The translations under genes and the position numbers were made by a program. From assembly GCA_001464455.1 (NCBI GenBank), contig LNEI01000017.1, positions 171,584-235,583 on the forward strand: a stretch of DNA of 64,000 bases, written 5' to 3'. The notes under the pieces are model-generated. The model was not told the origin of the DNA. It ran no database searches and worked only from the letters and a program-made list of their open reading frames with translations. Below, piece after piece: positions 1 to 8,438 of this stretch. Position 1 is the stretch's first letter. Every line of letters begins with the position of its first letter. This DNA is from Acidobacteria bacterium Ga0077534 (GTDB lineage Bacteria > Acidobacteriota > Blastocatellia > Pyrinomonadales > Pyrinomonadaceae).

Positions 1-377
1 AAGGCTCGGTACAGGATATCGCGGAATTCAACGACGAACTCAAAGCCATCTACCGCACCGCCTGGGAGATCCCGATGCGTTCATTGATCGACATGCAAGC
101 CGACCGCGGAGCATTCATCGACCAGTCCGCTTCCCTGAATCTGTTCATGGAAAGCCCGAATATCGGCAAGCTTTCTTCGATGTATATGTACGCGTGGCAA
201 AAGGGTTTGAAGACGACTTATTACCTACGCTCACGTCCGGCGACGCGAATCGCACAGGTGGCCGCCGCCGATAATATCGCATCTGTAATCGAAGAGCCGG
301 CGAAGAAAGTGTATACGGACGAGGAAGCGTTGGTTTGTTCGCTGGAGAATCCTGAGGCTTGTGAAGCGTGTCAGTGA
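1..377 (+). CDS. nrdA: Ribonucleoside-diphosphate reductase alpha subunit, C-terminal part
   Basis: The reading frame is open from base 3 to the stop at 377 and runs off the left edge, so only the last ~124 residues are present. This subunit reduces ribonucleotides to deoxyribonucleotides. The segment contains the family's C-terminal landmarks: a stretch ending in DRGAFIDQSASLN, the paired tyrosines in GLKTTYYLR that lie on the radical-transfer path, and a cysteine-rich tail (CSLENPEACEACQ) whose CxxC re-reduces the active site. The beta subunit follows at 806, so this is a class I enzyme. The usual nrdA-nrdB spacing is interrupted by a small gene flanked by inverted repeats. Confidence 0.95.
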   Translation, partial: GSVQDIAEFNDELKAIYRTAWEIPMRSLIDMQADRGAFIDQSASLNLFMESPNIGKLSSMYMYAWQKGLKTTYYLRSRPATRIAQVAAADNIASVIEEPAKKVYTDEEALVCSLENPEACEACQ

Positions 378-382
378 CAAAT

Positions 383-402
383 AAAGAATTTTGAATATCG
401 AA
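383..402 (+). repeat. Left arm of inverted repeat around four-helix-bundle gene
   Basis: Twenty bases built on GAATATCGAA-type units match the reverse complement of 769-788 at 19 of 20 positions. Similarity continues in patches outward (AAATAA) and inward (AACGA). The two arms bracket one small gene lying between nrdA and nrdB. Confidence 0.8.
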
Positions 403-450
403 TAATGAACGAAAGAGTTTGATCTCAAGACGCGAACCAAACAATATGCG

Positions 451-762
451 TTGAGGATTATTCGACTGTTCAGACCTCTTTCGAAATCACCCGATGCTCA
501 GGTGATCGGTAAACAGCTTCTGCGGAGCGGAACCAGCGTCGGTGCTCAATATCGAGAGGCTTGTCGGCCGCGTTCGGATGCCGAGTTCATAAGCAAGATG
601 ACAAGTGCTCTGCAAGAATTAGACGAGACGGCATATTGGCTAGAACTCTTGGTTGAGGGCGACTTTATAACCGCAGACAAATTGATGGAGCTGCAAGATG
701 AGACAAATCAATTGATCGCCATATTTGTAAGCTCGATCAAAACTGCCAGGTCAAAGAAATAG
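451..762 (+). CDS. Four-helix-bundle protein (S23/IVS-encoded family)
   Basis: The 103-residue helical protein contains the family signature RSGTSVGAQYREA followed by acidic, leucine-rich helices (EFISKMTSALQELDETAYWLELL). The family was first noticed in ORFs within 23S rRNA intervening sequences; its function is unknown. The annotated start is a TTG. The same frame stays open upstream to about 409 and encodes KEFDLKTRTKQYALR, which resembles the normal N-terminus of the family, but the nearest ATG (405) is one frame off and stops after five codons. Either a non-ATG start is used or the N-terminus carries a one-base frameshift. The gene sits inside inverted repeats, which suggests it moved as a cassette. 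Confidence 0.8.
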   Translation: MRIIRLFRPLSKSPDAQVIGKQLLRSGTSVGAQYREACRPRSDAEFISKMTSALQELDETAYWLELLVEGDFITADKLMELQDETNQLIAIFVSSIKTARSKK

Positions 763-768
763 CTCGTT

Positions 769-788
769 TTCGATATTCAATATTCTTT
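769..788 (-). repeat. Right arm of inverted repeat around four-helix-bundle gene
   Basis: Reverse complement of the left arm (383-402) with a single mismatch. It ends 17 bp before the nrdB start codon, so the cassette also replaces the leader of nrdB. Confidence 0.8.
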
Positions 789-805
789 GTTCGTTATTTA
801 TTTCT

Positions 806-1804
806 ATGTTGTTAGATCAAGGTTTCAATTTAACGCTTCGCCCGATGAAGTACCCGCAGTTTTATGAGATGTATAAAAATGCGATCAAGAATACGTGGAC
901 GGTCGAGGAGGTCGATTTTTCGACTGACGTGAACGACCTGCGTAACAAGATGACGCCGTCGGAGCGACATATGATAAATCGTCTGGTGGCGTTTTTTGCG
1001 ACGGGCGATTCGATCGTGTCGAACAATCTCGTACTCAATCTCTACAAGCACATCAATTCGCCTGAGGCGAGAATGTATCTCTCGCGGCAGCTTTATGAGG
1101 AAGCGGTCCACGTGCAGTTTTACCTGACGCTGCTCGATACCTACATTCCCGACCATCACGAACGCGAACAGGCGTTTGCAGCGGTGCAGAATATTCCGTC
1201 GATCCACACGAAGGCCGAGTTTTGCTTCAAATGGATCGATTCGATCCAGAATCTGCACGCTCTTGAAACAAAGGAGGACCGCAAGCAATTCCTGCTTAAC
1301 TTGATCTGCTTTGCGACCTGTATCGAAGGGCTGTTTTTCTTTGCCGCGTTCGCCTACGTCTATTTCCTGCGCTCAAAGGGCTTGCTTCACGGCCTCGCGG
1401 CCGGCACGAACTGGGTTTTCCGTGATGAATCGGCACACATGGCGTTCGCTCTGGACGTAATAAAGGAAGTCCGAAACGAAGAACCAGAACTCTTTGACGA
1501 GCATCTTCACCGCCAGATCGTCACAATGATCGACGAAGCCGTGACCTGCGAAATGCAGTTCGCCGAAGACATCCTCTCCGGCGGTGTGTCGGGCCTATCG
1601 ATCGCCGACATGCGGCAGTATCTCGAGTTCATCGCCGACCAACGCCTGGCAATGCTCGGCCTCCAAAAGGTATATGGAGCCAAGAACCCGTTCTCCTTCA
1701 TGGATCTGCAAGACGTCCAGGAGCTCGCCAACTTCTTCGAACGCCGCGTGTCGGCCTATCAGGTTGCGGTGGCCGGGGATGTAAGCTTTAACGAGGCCTT
1801 TTAA
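806..1804 (+). CDS. nrdB: Ribonucleoside-diphosphate reductase beta subunit
   Basis: This 332-residue protein houses the diiron-tyrosyl radical cofactor that starts catalysis in the alpha subunit. The six expected metal ligands are visible: Asp68, Glu99, His102 (EAVH), Glu174 (CIEG), Glu208 and His211 (RDESAH). Tyr106 lies four residues after His102, where the radical tyrosine sits in class Ia enzymes. The C-terminus (DVSFNEAF) is the usual acidic/aromatic tail that docks into NrdA. Length is normal for bacterial NrdB. It would be co-transcribed with nrdA except for the inserted repeat-flanked gene between them. Confidence 0.96.
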   Translation: MLLDQGFNLTLRPMKYPQFYEMYKNAIKNTWTVEEVDFSTDVNDLRNKMTPSERHMINRLVAFFATGDSIVSNNLVLNLYKHINSPEARMYLSRQLYEEAVHVQFYLTLLDTYIPDHHEREQAFAAVQNIPSIHTKAEFCFKWIDSIQNLHALETKEDRKQFLLNLICFATCIEGLFFFAAFAYVYFLRSKGLLHGLAAGTNWVFRDESAHMAFALDVIKEVRNEEPELFDEHLHRQIVTMIDEAVTCEMQFAEDILSGGVSGLSIADMRQYLEFIADQRLAMLGLQKVYGAKNPFSFMDLQDVQELANFFERRVSAYQVAVAGDVSFNEAF

Positions 1805-1827
1805 GAATTTTTGCCCGGGAAAAAGAC

Positions 1828-1871
1828 TGAACGACGCGAAAAAGAAAACATTCTCGCGTCGTTCAATCTTT
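1828..1871 (+). terminator. Rho-independent terminator after nrdB
   Basis: A perfect 12-bp stem (TGAACGACGCGA pairing with TCGCGTCGTTCA, 1828-1839 and 1854-1865) is followed by ATCTTTT. It lies 23 bp after the nrdB stop and separates it from the convergent gene. Confidence 0.8.
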
Positions 1872-1898
1872 TGGAGGACATACTCTCTCCCGAGCAAC

Positions 1899-2369
1899 TC
1901 ATCGCTCGGAACTAGTCGCCGTGTTCTGCTCAGCGATCCGCAATGCACGGCCGACCATCCAGATGGCGATCAGGGCTACTATGACTGGGTTAAACAACAT
2001 CACAGGTGCCGGAACCAGATGCGTTAGGCCACTCAACAGGAAGAACCAAGCACGCTGGCTCAGCAATCCGAGTATCGAAACAGCAAAGAATATGCGAGAA
2101 ATCCGGCGGGTGCGATGTCGCAGCATCGTGACTGAACCCAAGAACGACCCAATGACTCCTAGCGAGTAACCCACCGTCGCCCACAACGGTTCTGCCGTCA
2201 TGATCTCAAGCCCAATTGGAGATATTTGCTCGGCCTTCTCGGCCTCGGACAGTAGATAAGGATAAACCAGCTGTACCACGCCGAGAATATTTAGCAATAC
2301 CATCAGACCCGCGAAAACCCAGAACCACCAAGGTGTGGCGGACTTCTTCTTGTTTGTGTCAGAACCCAT
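1899..2369 (-). CDS. Small integral membrane protein, unknown
   Basis: The protein has 156 residues and four hydrophobic segments (about 14-37, 62-84, 92-113 and 121-142), with a short charged N-terminus (MGSDTNKKKSA) and a polar C-terminal tail. A GGAGG sequence seven bases upstream supports the ATG at 2369. I do not recognise a family; the topology suggests a four-helix inner-membrane protein. It converges with nrdB and is followed upstream on the same strand by another small membrane protein, so the two may be related in role, but nothing in the sequence gives a function. Confidence 0.75.
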   Translation of the reverse strand: MGSDTNKKKSATPWWFWVFAGLMVLLNILGVVQLVYPYLLSEAEKAEQISPIGLEIMTAEPLWATVGYSLGVIGSFLGSVTMLRHRTRRISRIFFAVSILGLLSQRAWFFLLSGLTHLVPAPVMLFNPVIVALIAIWMVGRALRIAEQNTATSSER

Positions 2370-2448
2370 AACGACGCCTCCTGATCAAGATAAAAGTGTG
2401 GTCACGAGTCTAATCTGGAAAGCAAGATTTTGTCCAGACCCGGCACTC

Positions 2449-2799
2449 TTACAATATGGATCGGCGGTAGATCAGGAAGAGCGTAACGGAATGAAAAGCG
2501 GCGATAAGAAGATTGCTAACGACGACTGGATTGGCGATGGTTCCGACGGTGAACGGTGTCGTTAATTTATAGATGATCTGGACCAGTATCAGGGCGGCGA
2601 CCATGTTCGGCTCGCGACGAAACAAAAGGCCAAGCGAAACGATCGCGATGGCAACGTACACCGATAACAAGATCCCGCGAGCTGCCGTCTGTTCGCCATA
2701 ACTCTCGGCTGCCCAAGATGCATTAGTTATCATCCCGAAACAGACCGGCACAAGCACGGCGATATTTAGAATCAACGAAAGTACGATCATCATCCGCAT
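2449..2799 (-). CDS. Small integral membrane protein, unknown
   Basis: About 116 residues with four hydrophobic segments starting at MRMMIVLSLILNIAV and ending in the basic tail LIYRRSIL. The frame can be extended to a TTG at 2838, adding a charged N-terminus (RIQLGRKVERFR), but the ATG at 2799 is the better codon; neither has a well-spaced Shine-Dalgarno sequence. It lies 79 bp upstream of another four-helix membrane protein on the same strand. Function is unknown. Confidence 0.7.
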   Translation of the reverse strand: MRMMIVLSLILNIAVLVPVCFGMITNASWAAESYGEQTAARGILLSVYVAIAIVSLGLLFRREPNMVAALILVQIIYKLTTPFTVGTIANPVVVSNLLIAAFHSVTLFLIYRRSIL

Positions 2800-2871
2800 A
2801 CGGAAACGTTCGACCTTTCGTCCTAGTTGGATTCGCAAACCCCCAACTATTGATCAACCAGATCAATCCGC

Positions 2872-4503
2872 CTATTTGACTTCAACCCTCGGCTCGACCC
2901 GGAAACTGCTTATCTGGGTGAACGTTCGGCCCCACATGTCCGTTGCTCGGACTTCAAGCCGGTTTTCGCCAAGCGGTAAACTCTGCGGTATCGCCCCTCT
3001 CCAGAGATGAGTGCTGTTAACACTGTTTGACGGGCGACGCCCCGGAAATAGAACGTCCGCCAGATCCCATTTATACAAGGACCAAACGTAATGTGGGTCG
3101 GGAGCTTCCGTGTGCCTCATAGGAACCCACTCACCGTTGCCGAAACGGTATTCGACCTTATCGGTTTGATACCCCATAAAGAAGTTCGCGAATATCCCGG
3201 CGGATGTGCCTCGGCCTGCTGCAACAACCTTTGGGTGAAACAACCTTATCTGAAACTCCTTGGGTTTCTCGGCTGCTTTGTAGTCGATCGTATATTTGTT
3301 GCCTTTTATATTTAGGAAAGCGTAACCACGAGGCGTGCCATCGCGCATTGTCGAGTCGGGCACACCGGCCGGAGTAATTTCGCCCGAATACCAATCGCCT
3401 GAGGTAGTGCCGGCGTTGTATTCGTGATGAGGTTTTTCCTGTCGCCAGCCGTCTTCTTTTCCATAGAAGTTGTGCCGTTGCAGGTGTGTATGAGCTGACA
3501 TCGACAGGGTGTTCGGATAATCCTTGAGTATATCGAAGAGCCTTTGGCGGTCGGCGTTTCGAAAAGTGTTCTCGTTTTGATGCAGCAATGGGATATGGAA
3601 CGAGGTCACCAGAAGTTTATCTTTTGGTACCGTCTTCAGATAGTTCTCGAGAAAATCTAACTGGCTTTTTCTGAAGCCGCCCCAATAGCCTTGACCATCG
3701 CGAGGATCGGGGTATAGCACGTCGTCGAGTACGATAAAATGAGCATCGCCATAGACAAATGCATAGTCAGCTGGGCCGAAGTTGTATTCAAAAGTCTCGT
3801 CCGCAAGCTCATCCGTCTTGGCGTCGAAATTCATGTCGTGGTTTCCATAGACGTTGTACCACGGGATCCCGACTTCTGCGACGGCCTTGCTATAAGGCGG
3901 AAACAGATCGAGGTCGTCACCGACAATGTCACCGAGACTGATCCCGAAGGCCACGTTCTTGATTCCCTTGACCTCAGCAACTATGCCTCGGGCAAAGTAG
4001 TTTACTTCTTCGATCGTGTAAGGCTGCGGGTCGCCGAAGATCAATGCGGTAAAATTCTTGGCGTCGGTCGCTGGTCGCAGTCCAAAATCGATGGAAGCCG
4101 GAAGCGGGCCAGTTGGCTCAAAACCCTTGTAACGCATTTTTGGCGAGCCGTTCGGCTTATGCACGTAATAATATTGTGGCTGGTTTAACTCATTGAGCGG
4201 AACATCAAATCCGGCTGGCTTGATCACAAAGATCGTCTGGTCGCTGGAGATCGGCAAACTGTAGCCGCCGCTCGCGTCAGTGAGTACTACATCAACGCCA
4301 TTGCTCACGGCAATACCCGACAGACCAACTTCGCCGCCATCGCGTTTCTTATTCGAATTTGAATCCGAGTAAACCACGCCGACGGCCTTTGACTGAGCGA
4401 CGAGCGGCTGGGCGGCAAAAATAAGTAGAAACGACAACAAAACGACCGAGCATTTAAAGGTTGGCATAGTGAACCCCACAATTCTATCTAATTTTTTAAT
4501 CAT
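2872..4503 (-). CDS. Secreted calcineurin-like metallophosphoesterase
   Basis: The 543-residue protein has an N-terminal hydrophobic signal (the ATG at 4467 would give a compact signal peptide ending in AQPLVAQ), an SdrD-B-like beta domain about residues 40-110, a metallophosphoesterase core about 150-400, and a C-terminal beta domain. The core shows the metal-binding blocks GDIVGDD, GNHD, SFHIPL and SAHTHLQ. The first block reads GDPQ, so the usual second ligand His of DxH is replaced by Gln, as in some relatives with this three-domain layout. It probably hydrolyses phosphoesters in the periplasm; the substrate cannot be read from the sequence. It is divergent from uxuA. Confidence 0.85.
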   Translation of the reverse strand: MIKKLDRIVGFTMPTFKCSVVLLSFLLIFAAQPLVAQSKAVGVVYSDSNSNKKRDGGEVGLSGIAVSNGVDVVLTDASGGYSLPISSDQTIFVIKPAGFDVPLNELNQPQYYYVHKPNGSPKMRYKGFEPTGPLPASIDFGLRPATDAKNFTALIFGDPQPYTIEEVNYFARGIVAEVKGIKNVAFGISLGDIVGDDLDLFPPYSKAVAEVGIPWYNVYGNHDMNFDAKTDELADETFEYNFGPADYAFVYGDAHFIVLDDVLYPDPRDGQGYWGGFRKSQLDFLENYLKTVPKDKLLVTSFHIPLLHQNENTFRNADRQRLFDILKDYPNTLSMSAHTHLQRHNFYGKEDGWRQEKPHHEYNAGTTSGDWYSGEITPAGVPDSTMRDGTPRGYAFLNIKGNKYTIDYKAAEKPKEFQIRLFHPKVVAAGRGTSAGIFANFFMGYQTDKVEYRFGNGEWVPMRHTEAPDPHYVWSLYKWDLADVLFPGRRPSNSVNSTHLWRGAIPQSLPLGENRLEVRATDMWGRTFTQISSFRVEPRVEVK

Positions 4504-4671
4504 ATATCAGAGCCTCAACACTTAGAGCGTATATCGCGCACCCGATTAACACATAGTTAATTTCCAATCCATACAACAACAATACCGCCTGATTTTGCCG
4601 TGCCCTTTTCCTTGGCTATCCTTAAGAGTAGTTTTAGCCATCACTCTTGCGCCGGATCTGTAATTCACCTT

Positions 4672-5841
4672 ATGAAAAAAGACCTTCTTCAAACCTGGCG
4701 TTGGTTCGGCCCGGATGATCCGGTTTCGCTTTCGGATGTAAAACAGACTGGAGCGCAGGGCGTGGTTACGGCTTTGCACCATGTTCCGCATGGTGAGGTT
4801 TGGACTGCAGATGAGATCGAGAAGCGGAAGGCGGAGCTGGCCACATTTGGGCTGCCCTGGAGCGTGGTAGAGAGCCTTTCGGTGCATGAGGACATCAAGA
4901 CACGGTCGGGGCGTGCGAATGAGTGGATCGAGAATTACAAGATCTCGCTTCGCAATCTCGCGGCATGTGGGCTTGAGGTAGTTACTTATAATTTTATGCC
5001 GGTCAACGACTGGACGCGGACGGACATTGCGTTTGAGCTCGAGGATGGCTCGCTGGCGTTAAATTTCGACTTGGTCGATTTCGCGATGTTCGACATTCAC
5101 TTACTCGAACGTGCGGAAGCTAAAAATGATTTCGCTGATGAGATCGTCGATAAAGCTGCGACCCGTTTTCGCAACGCTACACAAGATCAGAAAGACCTCT
5201 TGATTAACACGGTTCTTTTCGGTATTCCGGGCGAAGAAAGACGTACGGTCGAGGGCATGCGGCGTGCGCTCGAACCTTACAAAGACATCGACCGCAAAGC
5301 CTTGAAAAAAAACTACGCGTATTTCCTACGCGAGATCACTCCCGTTGCCGAAGAAGTTGGAATTCGTCTCGCAGTTCATCCCGACGATCCGGCATTCGAT
5401 ATTCTCGGCCTGCCACGGATCGTTTCGACCGTCGAAGACCTGCGTGATATCGCCTCGTTCGCAACGTCACCGGCAAACGGGTTCTGCATCTGCTGTGGCT
5501 CGTTGTGTTCGAATCCAAAGAACGATATTCCTGCGATCCTGACCGAGGTGGGATCGCGTGTGCATTTCGTTCACTTCCGAAATATCAAGAAAGACGGCCT
5601 CGGCAACTTCCACGAGTCCGACCACCTCGACGGCGACGTCGATATGTACGCCGCGATGAAAACGGTCTTCGAAACTGCCCAAACCGTCGATCACTTCATC
5701 CCATTCCGCCCGGATCACGGACATCAGATGATGGATGACATCGCCAAGATCACAAATCCCGGCTATTCCTGCATCGGCAGAATGCGCGGCCTGGCCGAAC
5801 TGCGTGGGTTGCACCTAGGAATCTCGCGTTGTAGCAAATAA
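4672..5841 (+). CDS. uxuA: Mannonate dehydratase
   Basis: Dehydrates D-mannonate to 2-keto-3-deoxygluconate in glucuronate breakdown. The N-terminus QTWRWFGPDDPVSL and the segment TGVVTALHH-like (GAQGVVTALHHVPHGEVW) are typical of UxuA. Metal ligands are visible in AVHPDDP (His236), CICCGS (Cys274), VHFVHFRN (His301) and RPDHGH. The frame is open 24 codons further upstream, but the ATG at 4672 matches the family N-terminus and gives 389 residues, the normal length (394 in E. coli). No other uronate genes lie nearby, so the pathway must be completed elsewhere. Confidence 0.94.
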   Translation: MKKDLLQTWRWFGPDDPVSLSDVKQTGAQGVVTALHHVPHGEVWTADEIEKRKAELATFGLPWSVVESLSVHEDIKTRSGRANEWIENYKISLRNLAACGLEVVTYNFMPVNDWTRTDIAFELEDGSLALNFDLVDFAMFDIHLLERAEAKNDFADEIVDKAATRFRNATQDQKDLLINTVLFGIPGEERRTVEGMRRALEPYKDIDRKALKKNYAYFLREITPVAEEVGIRLAVHPDDPAFDILGLPRIVSTVEDLRDIASFATSPANGFCICCGSLCSNPKNDIPAILTEVGSRVHFVHFRNIKKDGLGNFHESDHLDGDVDMYAAMKTVFETAQTVDHFIPFRPDHGHQMMDDIAKITNPGYSCIGRMRGLAELRGLHLGISRCSK

Positions 5842-5874
5842 TTAAACTATTTTGAGAAGGCGGCAAACGATAAG

Positions 5875-6624
5875 CTACGTCATGCGTTTATCCCCGCTCC
5901 ACAGATTAATAAGGATCTCGTTTATTGCGGGTACTGCGAACTGAACTTCGTGACCGGCACCTGACGCGACTGCTCGCGAAGCATTGATACGCTTGGCGAC
6001 CTCATCACAAACGCCGTCAAATCCTGCACTGTGCCCTCCCGATACAACAACCTTGGGGAACGGTGCGGCCGCCAGTTCATCTAAAGGAAAGGCGGTATCC
6101 CACATCGGCCTCGCGTTACGCACTACGGGAACTAGGGGCAACGCAGCCTCAAAGAACTCAGGAGGAAATTCATCCGGATCGCTGCCGACGGACTTAAGGA
6201 AACCGCGGACCCATTTGTCATCCGGGACGTCGCGATACCAGACGTCTCGGACCTCGTTGACGAGGGCCCGGGCGGCAGGATCTTTAGCGAGCGAAAATGC
6301 CGGCGGCTCAAGCAAGGCCAGGGACAGCGTCGCCTCTGGCCGGCGGGCCGCTGCAAACATCGCGCCCAGTCCACCATAAGAGTGGCCGACGAGATGGGCT
6401 CCATCGCCCATCAGGTCGACAATGTCATCGGCATCCCTAAGAAAATCCTCGCCGTTGGCAGCCGCACTCCGGCCATAACCTCGACGGTCGATGATCAGTA
6501 ATCGAAATCCTTCATCCGCGAGCGGCCGCTGCGCTTGCCACTCCTCGACCCCAGTCGCGAGCCCGCCGTGAACAAGCAAAACTGTCTCGCCCTTCCCTAA
6601 TTCTTCAACAAAAATATCGCTCAT
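5875..6624 (-). CDS. Alpha/beta hydrolase
   Basis: A 249-residue alpha/beta-hydrolase fold protein. LLVHGG forms the oxyanion region, GHSYGG carries the nucleophile Ser82, and His225 in GAGHEVQF is the likely catalytic histidine; the acid residue is probably an aspartate in the preceding strand region. No signal peptide, so cytoplasmic. It converges with uxuA with a 33-bp gap. The substrate cannot be inferred; candidates are small esters or lactones. Confidence 0.85.
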   Translation of the reverse strand: MSDIFVEELGKGETVLLVHGGLATGVEEWQAQRPLADEGFRLLIIDRRGYGRSAAANGEDFLRDADDIVDLMGDGAHLVGHSYGGLGAMFAAARRPEATLSLALLEPPAFSLAKDPAARALVNEVRDVWYRDVPDDKWVRGFLKSVGSDPDEFPPEFFEAALPLVPVVRNARPMWDTAFPLDELAAAPFPKVVVSGGHSAGFDGVCDEVAKRINASRAVASGAGHEVQFAVPAINEILINLWSGDKRMT

Positions 6625-6723
6625 ATATTTTGCAATATACCATCTATGCTCAAGGGTTCAAGATCGACCCCAGACCGGACGGAAATAGCATGTTCGCAAG
6701 ATTGAATGTTCCGCTTTTATCAG

Positions 6724-7908
6724 CTAGAAACCGGTGATCTGAGTAGGAACTTTCGCGTCTCGGCCGTAGGGCCCGCCGACCCGTGATGGAGCGACGCCCC
6801 ACCACCAGACTGTGCCGTCGGATTTGACGGCGAAAGATCGGTTTCCGGCGACGTAGGCCGCCGAGACATTAGTGATCGCGGGCTTCTTTGGCGACGGATG
6901 ATAGCCGCCGCTCGTACCGATCCCGACTTGGCCCCAGCCGTCATGGCCCCAGATGCGTAGCGTGTTGTCGGCGAGGCGGACTACGATGTGGCCAGGACCT
7001 GCGACGATCGAGCGAGCGGTTGTAATGCCCGCAACTTTTTGCGGGGCCGCATTTACCGAACCGGCGGGCCCGCCGTTACCCCAGAATGAAGGGCTGCCCA
7101 TCGTCGCCGATTGGTTGCTACCCCACATCCACACTGATCCGTCCGACTTAACCGCACCTGAGAAACCGAAACTCGTGGTTCCTTCGCACGCTATGGAGAC
7201 GACGCCCGACAGTCCGGCGACTCGAATCGGCGTCCTCGATCGCCTCATCTGGTCGCTTGGTTCGACTCCAATTTCGCCGTTCGAATTTTTGCCCCAAGCA
7301 TAGACTTCGCCTGATCGGGTCAACGCCAGCGCATGTTCACCGCCCGCCGCAACCGCTGCAACTGGCGGAAGGGCGTCAACCGTCTTCATCGCTACATCCG
7401 CCATCGACTGAGAAGCTGCTCCTTCGCCCCAGGTCACGACGGCTCCATTCGAGCGAACGGCCAAGCCATAATATCGTCCCGCATCGATCTGCACCACGTC
7501 CTTTGACAACGGAACTACCATAGGCGTTGCCGAGCGCAGCGGATTATCCGGCGTCCGGCTCGAACCCGGCCCGCGGCCAAACTGCCCGCGGTCGTTCATG
7601 CCCCAAGCCAGCACCGTGCCATCTTCGAGCAAAGCGAAATGCATGTCGTATCCGCTTTCGATCTGCTTGACCTTGCCCGGAAAGGTGAGCTGCTGCGGTG
7701 TGGCCATTCCACGCCCGTCCATACGCATCCCGCCGTATTTTTCTTCGGTTCCGAATCCGCTGACCGAGCCGTCAGACTTCACGATATAGACAAAATCTGA
7801 GCCGCCAATATGTCGGATCGGGCCTGACTGAGCAAAACTTGTAGGCAGAAAAACCGAGATAAGAAGGGAGGCAACGGCAACGGTCATCCAGATGATTCTT
7901 GTCTTCAT
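6724..7908 (-). CDS. Secreted RCC1-repeat protein
   Basis: The 394-residue protein starts with a signal peptide (hydrophobic core WMTVAVASLLISVFL, cleavage likely near SFAQS) and then consists of about seven RCC1-type beta-propeller blades. Each blade has the pattern ...ALLEDGTVLAWGMNDRGQFG..., for example AVRSNGAVVTWGEG, ALTRSGEVYAWGKNSNGEIG and RLADNTLRIWGHDGWGQVG. RCC1 propellers bind partners in eukaryotic and bacterial proteins; here the partner is unknown. The ATG at 7908 is preferred over a TTG at 7917. It lies 57 bp downstream of a small membrane protein on the same strand. Confidence 0.88.
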   Translation of the reverse strand: MKTRIIWMTVAVASLLISVFLPTSFAQSGPIRHIGGSDFVYIVKSDGSVSGFGTEEKYGGMRMDGRGMATPQQLTFPGKVKQIESGYDMHFALLEDGTVLAWGMNDRGQFGRGPGSSRTPDNPLRSATPMVVPLSKDVVQIDAGRYYGLAVRSNGAVVTWGEGAASQSMADVAMKTVDALPPVAAVAAGGEHALALTRSGEVYAWGKNSNGEIGVEPSDQMRRSRTPIRVAGLSGVVSIACEGTTSFGFSGAVKSDGSVWMWGSNQSATMGSPSFWGNGGPAGSVNAAPQKVAGITTARSIVAGPGHIVVRLADNTLRIWGHDGWGQVGIGTSGGYHPSPKKPAITNVSAAYVAGNRSFAVKSDGTVWWWGVAPSRVGGPYGRDAKVPTQITGF

Positions 7909-7965
7909 GATTCTCAAGTTGAAGGGTTCGTTTTCGACTAGGATAGCAGGTCTTGCTTAGATTTT

Positions 7966-8352
7966 TTAAGGATTTGTCAGTATTTGCCGCCGATTCCATT
8001 CGACGATCGCTAGGCCGCCGACGTAGACGCCTTCAAGTAAAAACTGCGCGATCCCAAAGATGGGCGCACTTCCAACCAAAGTAACTGCGAACACAACACA
8101 GAAACACGCCCACGCGGCATTGGCAAAGATCAGCAAGAGTAATAATGACATCGGCCTTTGATTTCGCACGGCAAGCGAAAACGAGTAGGCTCCATAGGCC
8201 AGGTGCACAAACGCATGGCAGATCACCAATGTCGGCGACAAGCCGTTCAACGAGCTCAACCAACCGCTGAAAAGCAGGAGCCCCACCCCGGTCAGAATGG
8301 CCCCGATACAGTCAACCCATAAGATGCGCTGGATGAAAAAGGTAACGATCAC
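7966..8352 (-). CDS. Small integral membrane protein, unknown
   Basis: A 128-residue, four-helix membrane protein beginning with GTG. Hydrophobic stretches lie at about 12-32, 42-62, 68-90 and 97-117. The central motif HAFVHLAYGAYSFSLA is histidine- and aromatic-rich within a membrane helix. I do not recognise a family. It precedes the RCC1-repeat gene on the same strand and is divergent from the deoxyhypusine-synthase-like gene. Confidence 0.75.
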   Translation of the reverse strand: MIVTFFIQRILWVDCIGAILTGVGLLLFSGWLSSLNGLSPTLVICHAFVHLAYGAYSFSLAVRNQRPMSLLLLLIFANAAWACFCVVFAVTLVGSAPIFGIAQFLLEGVYVGGLAIVEWNRRQILTNP

Positions 8353-8438
8353 ATTATCCGCCTGATACGCAAAAACCGACCAATAATATATTATTTTCTT
8401 TCGAGCCTTTGCACATAATTCGCGTGTAACAAATTTAT

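Noticed and set aside
378..803. Group I/II intron or IS element between nrdA and nrdB
   Set aside because: No transposase, reverse transcriptase or intron core is seen; only a four-helix-bundle gene within inverted arms.
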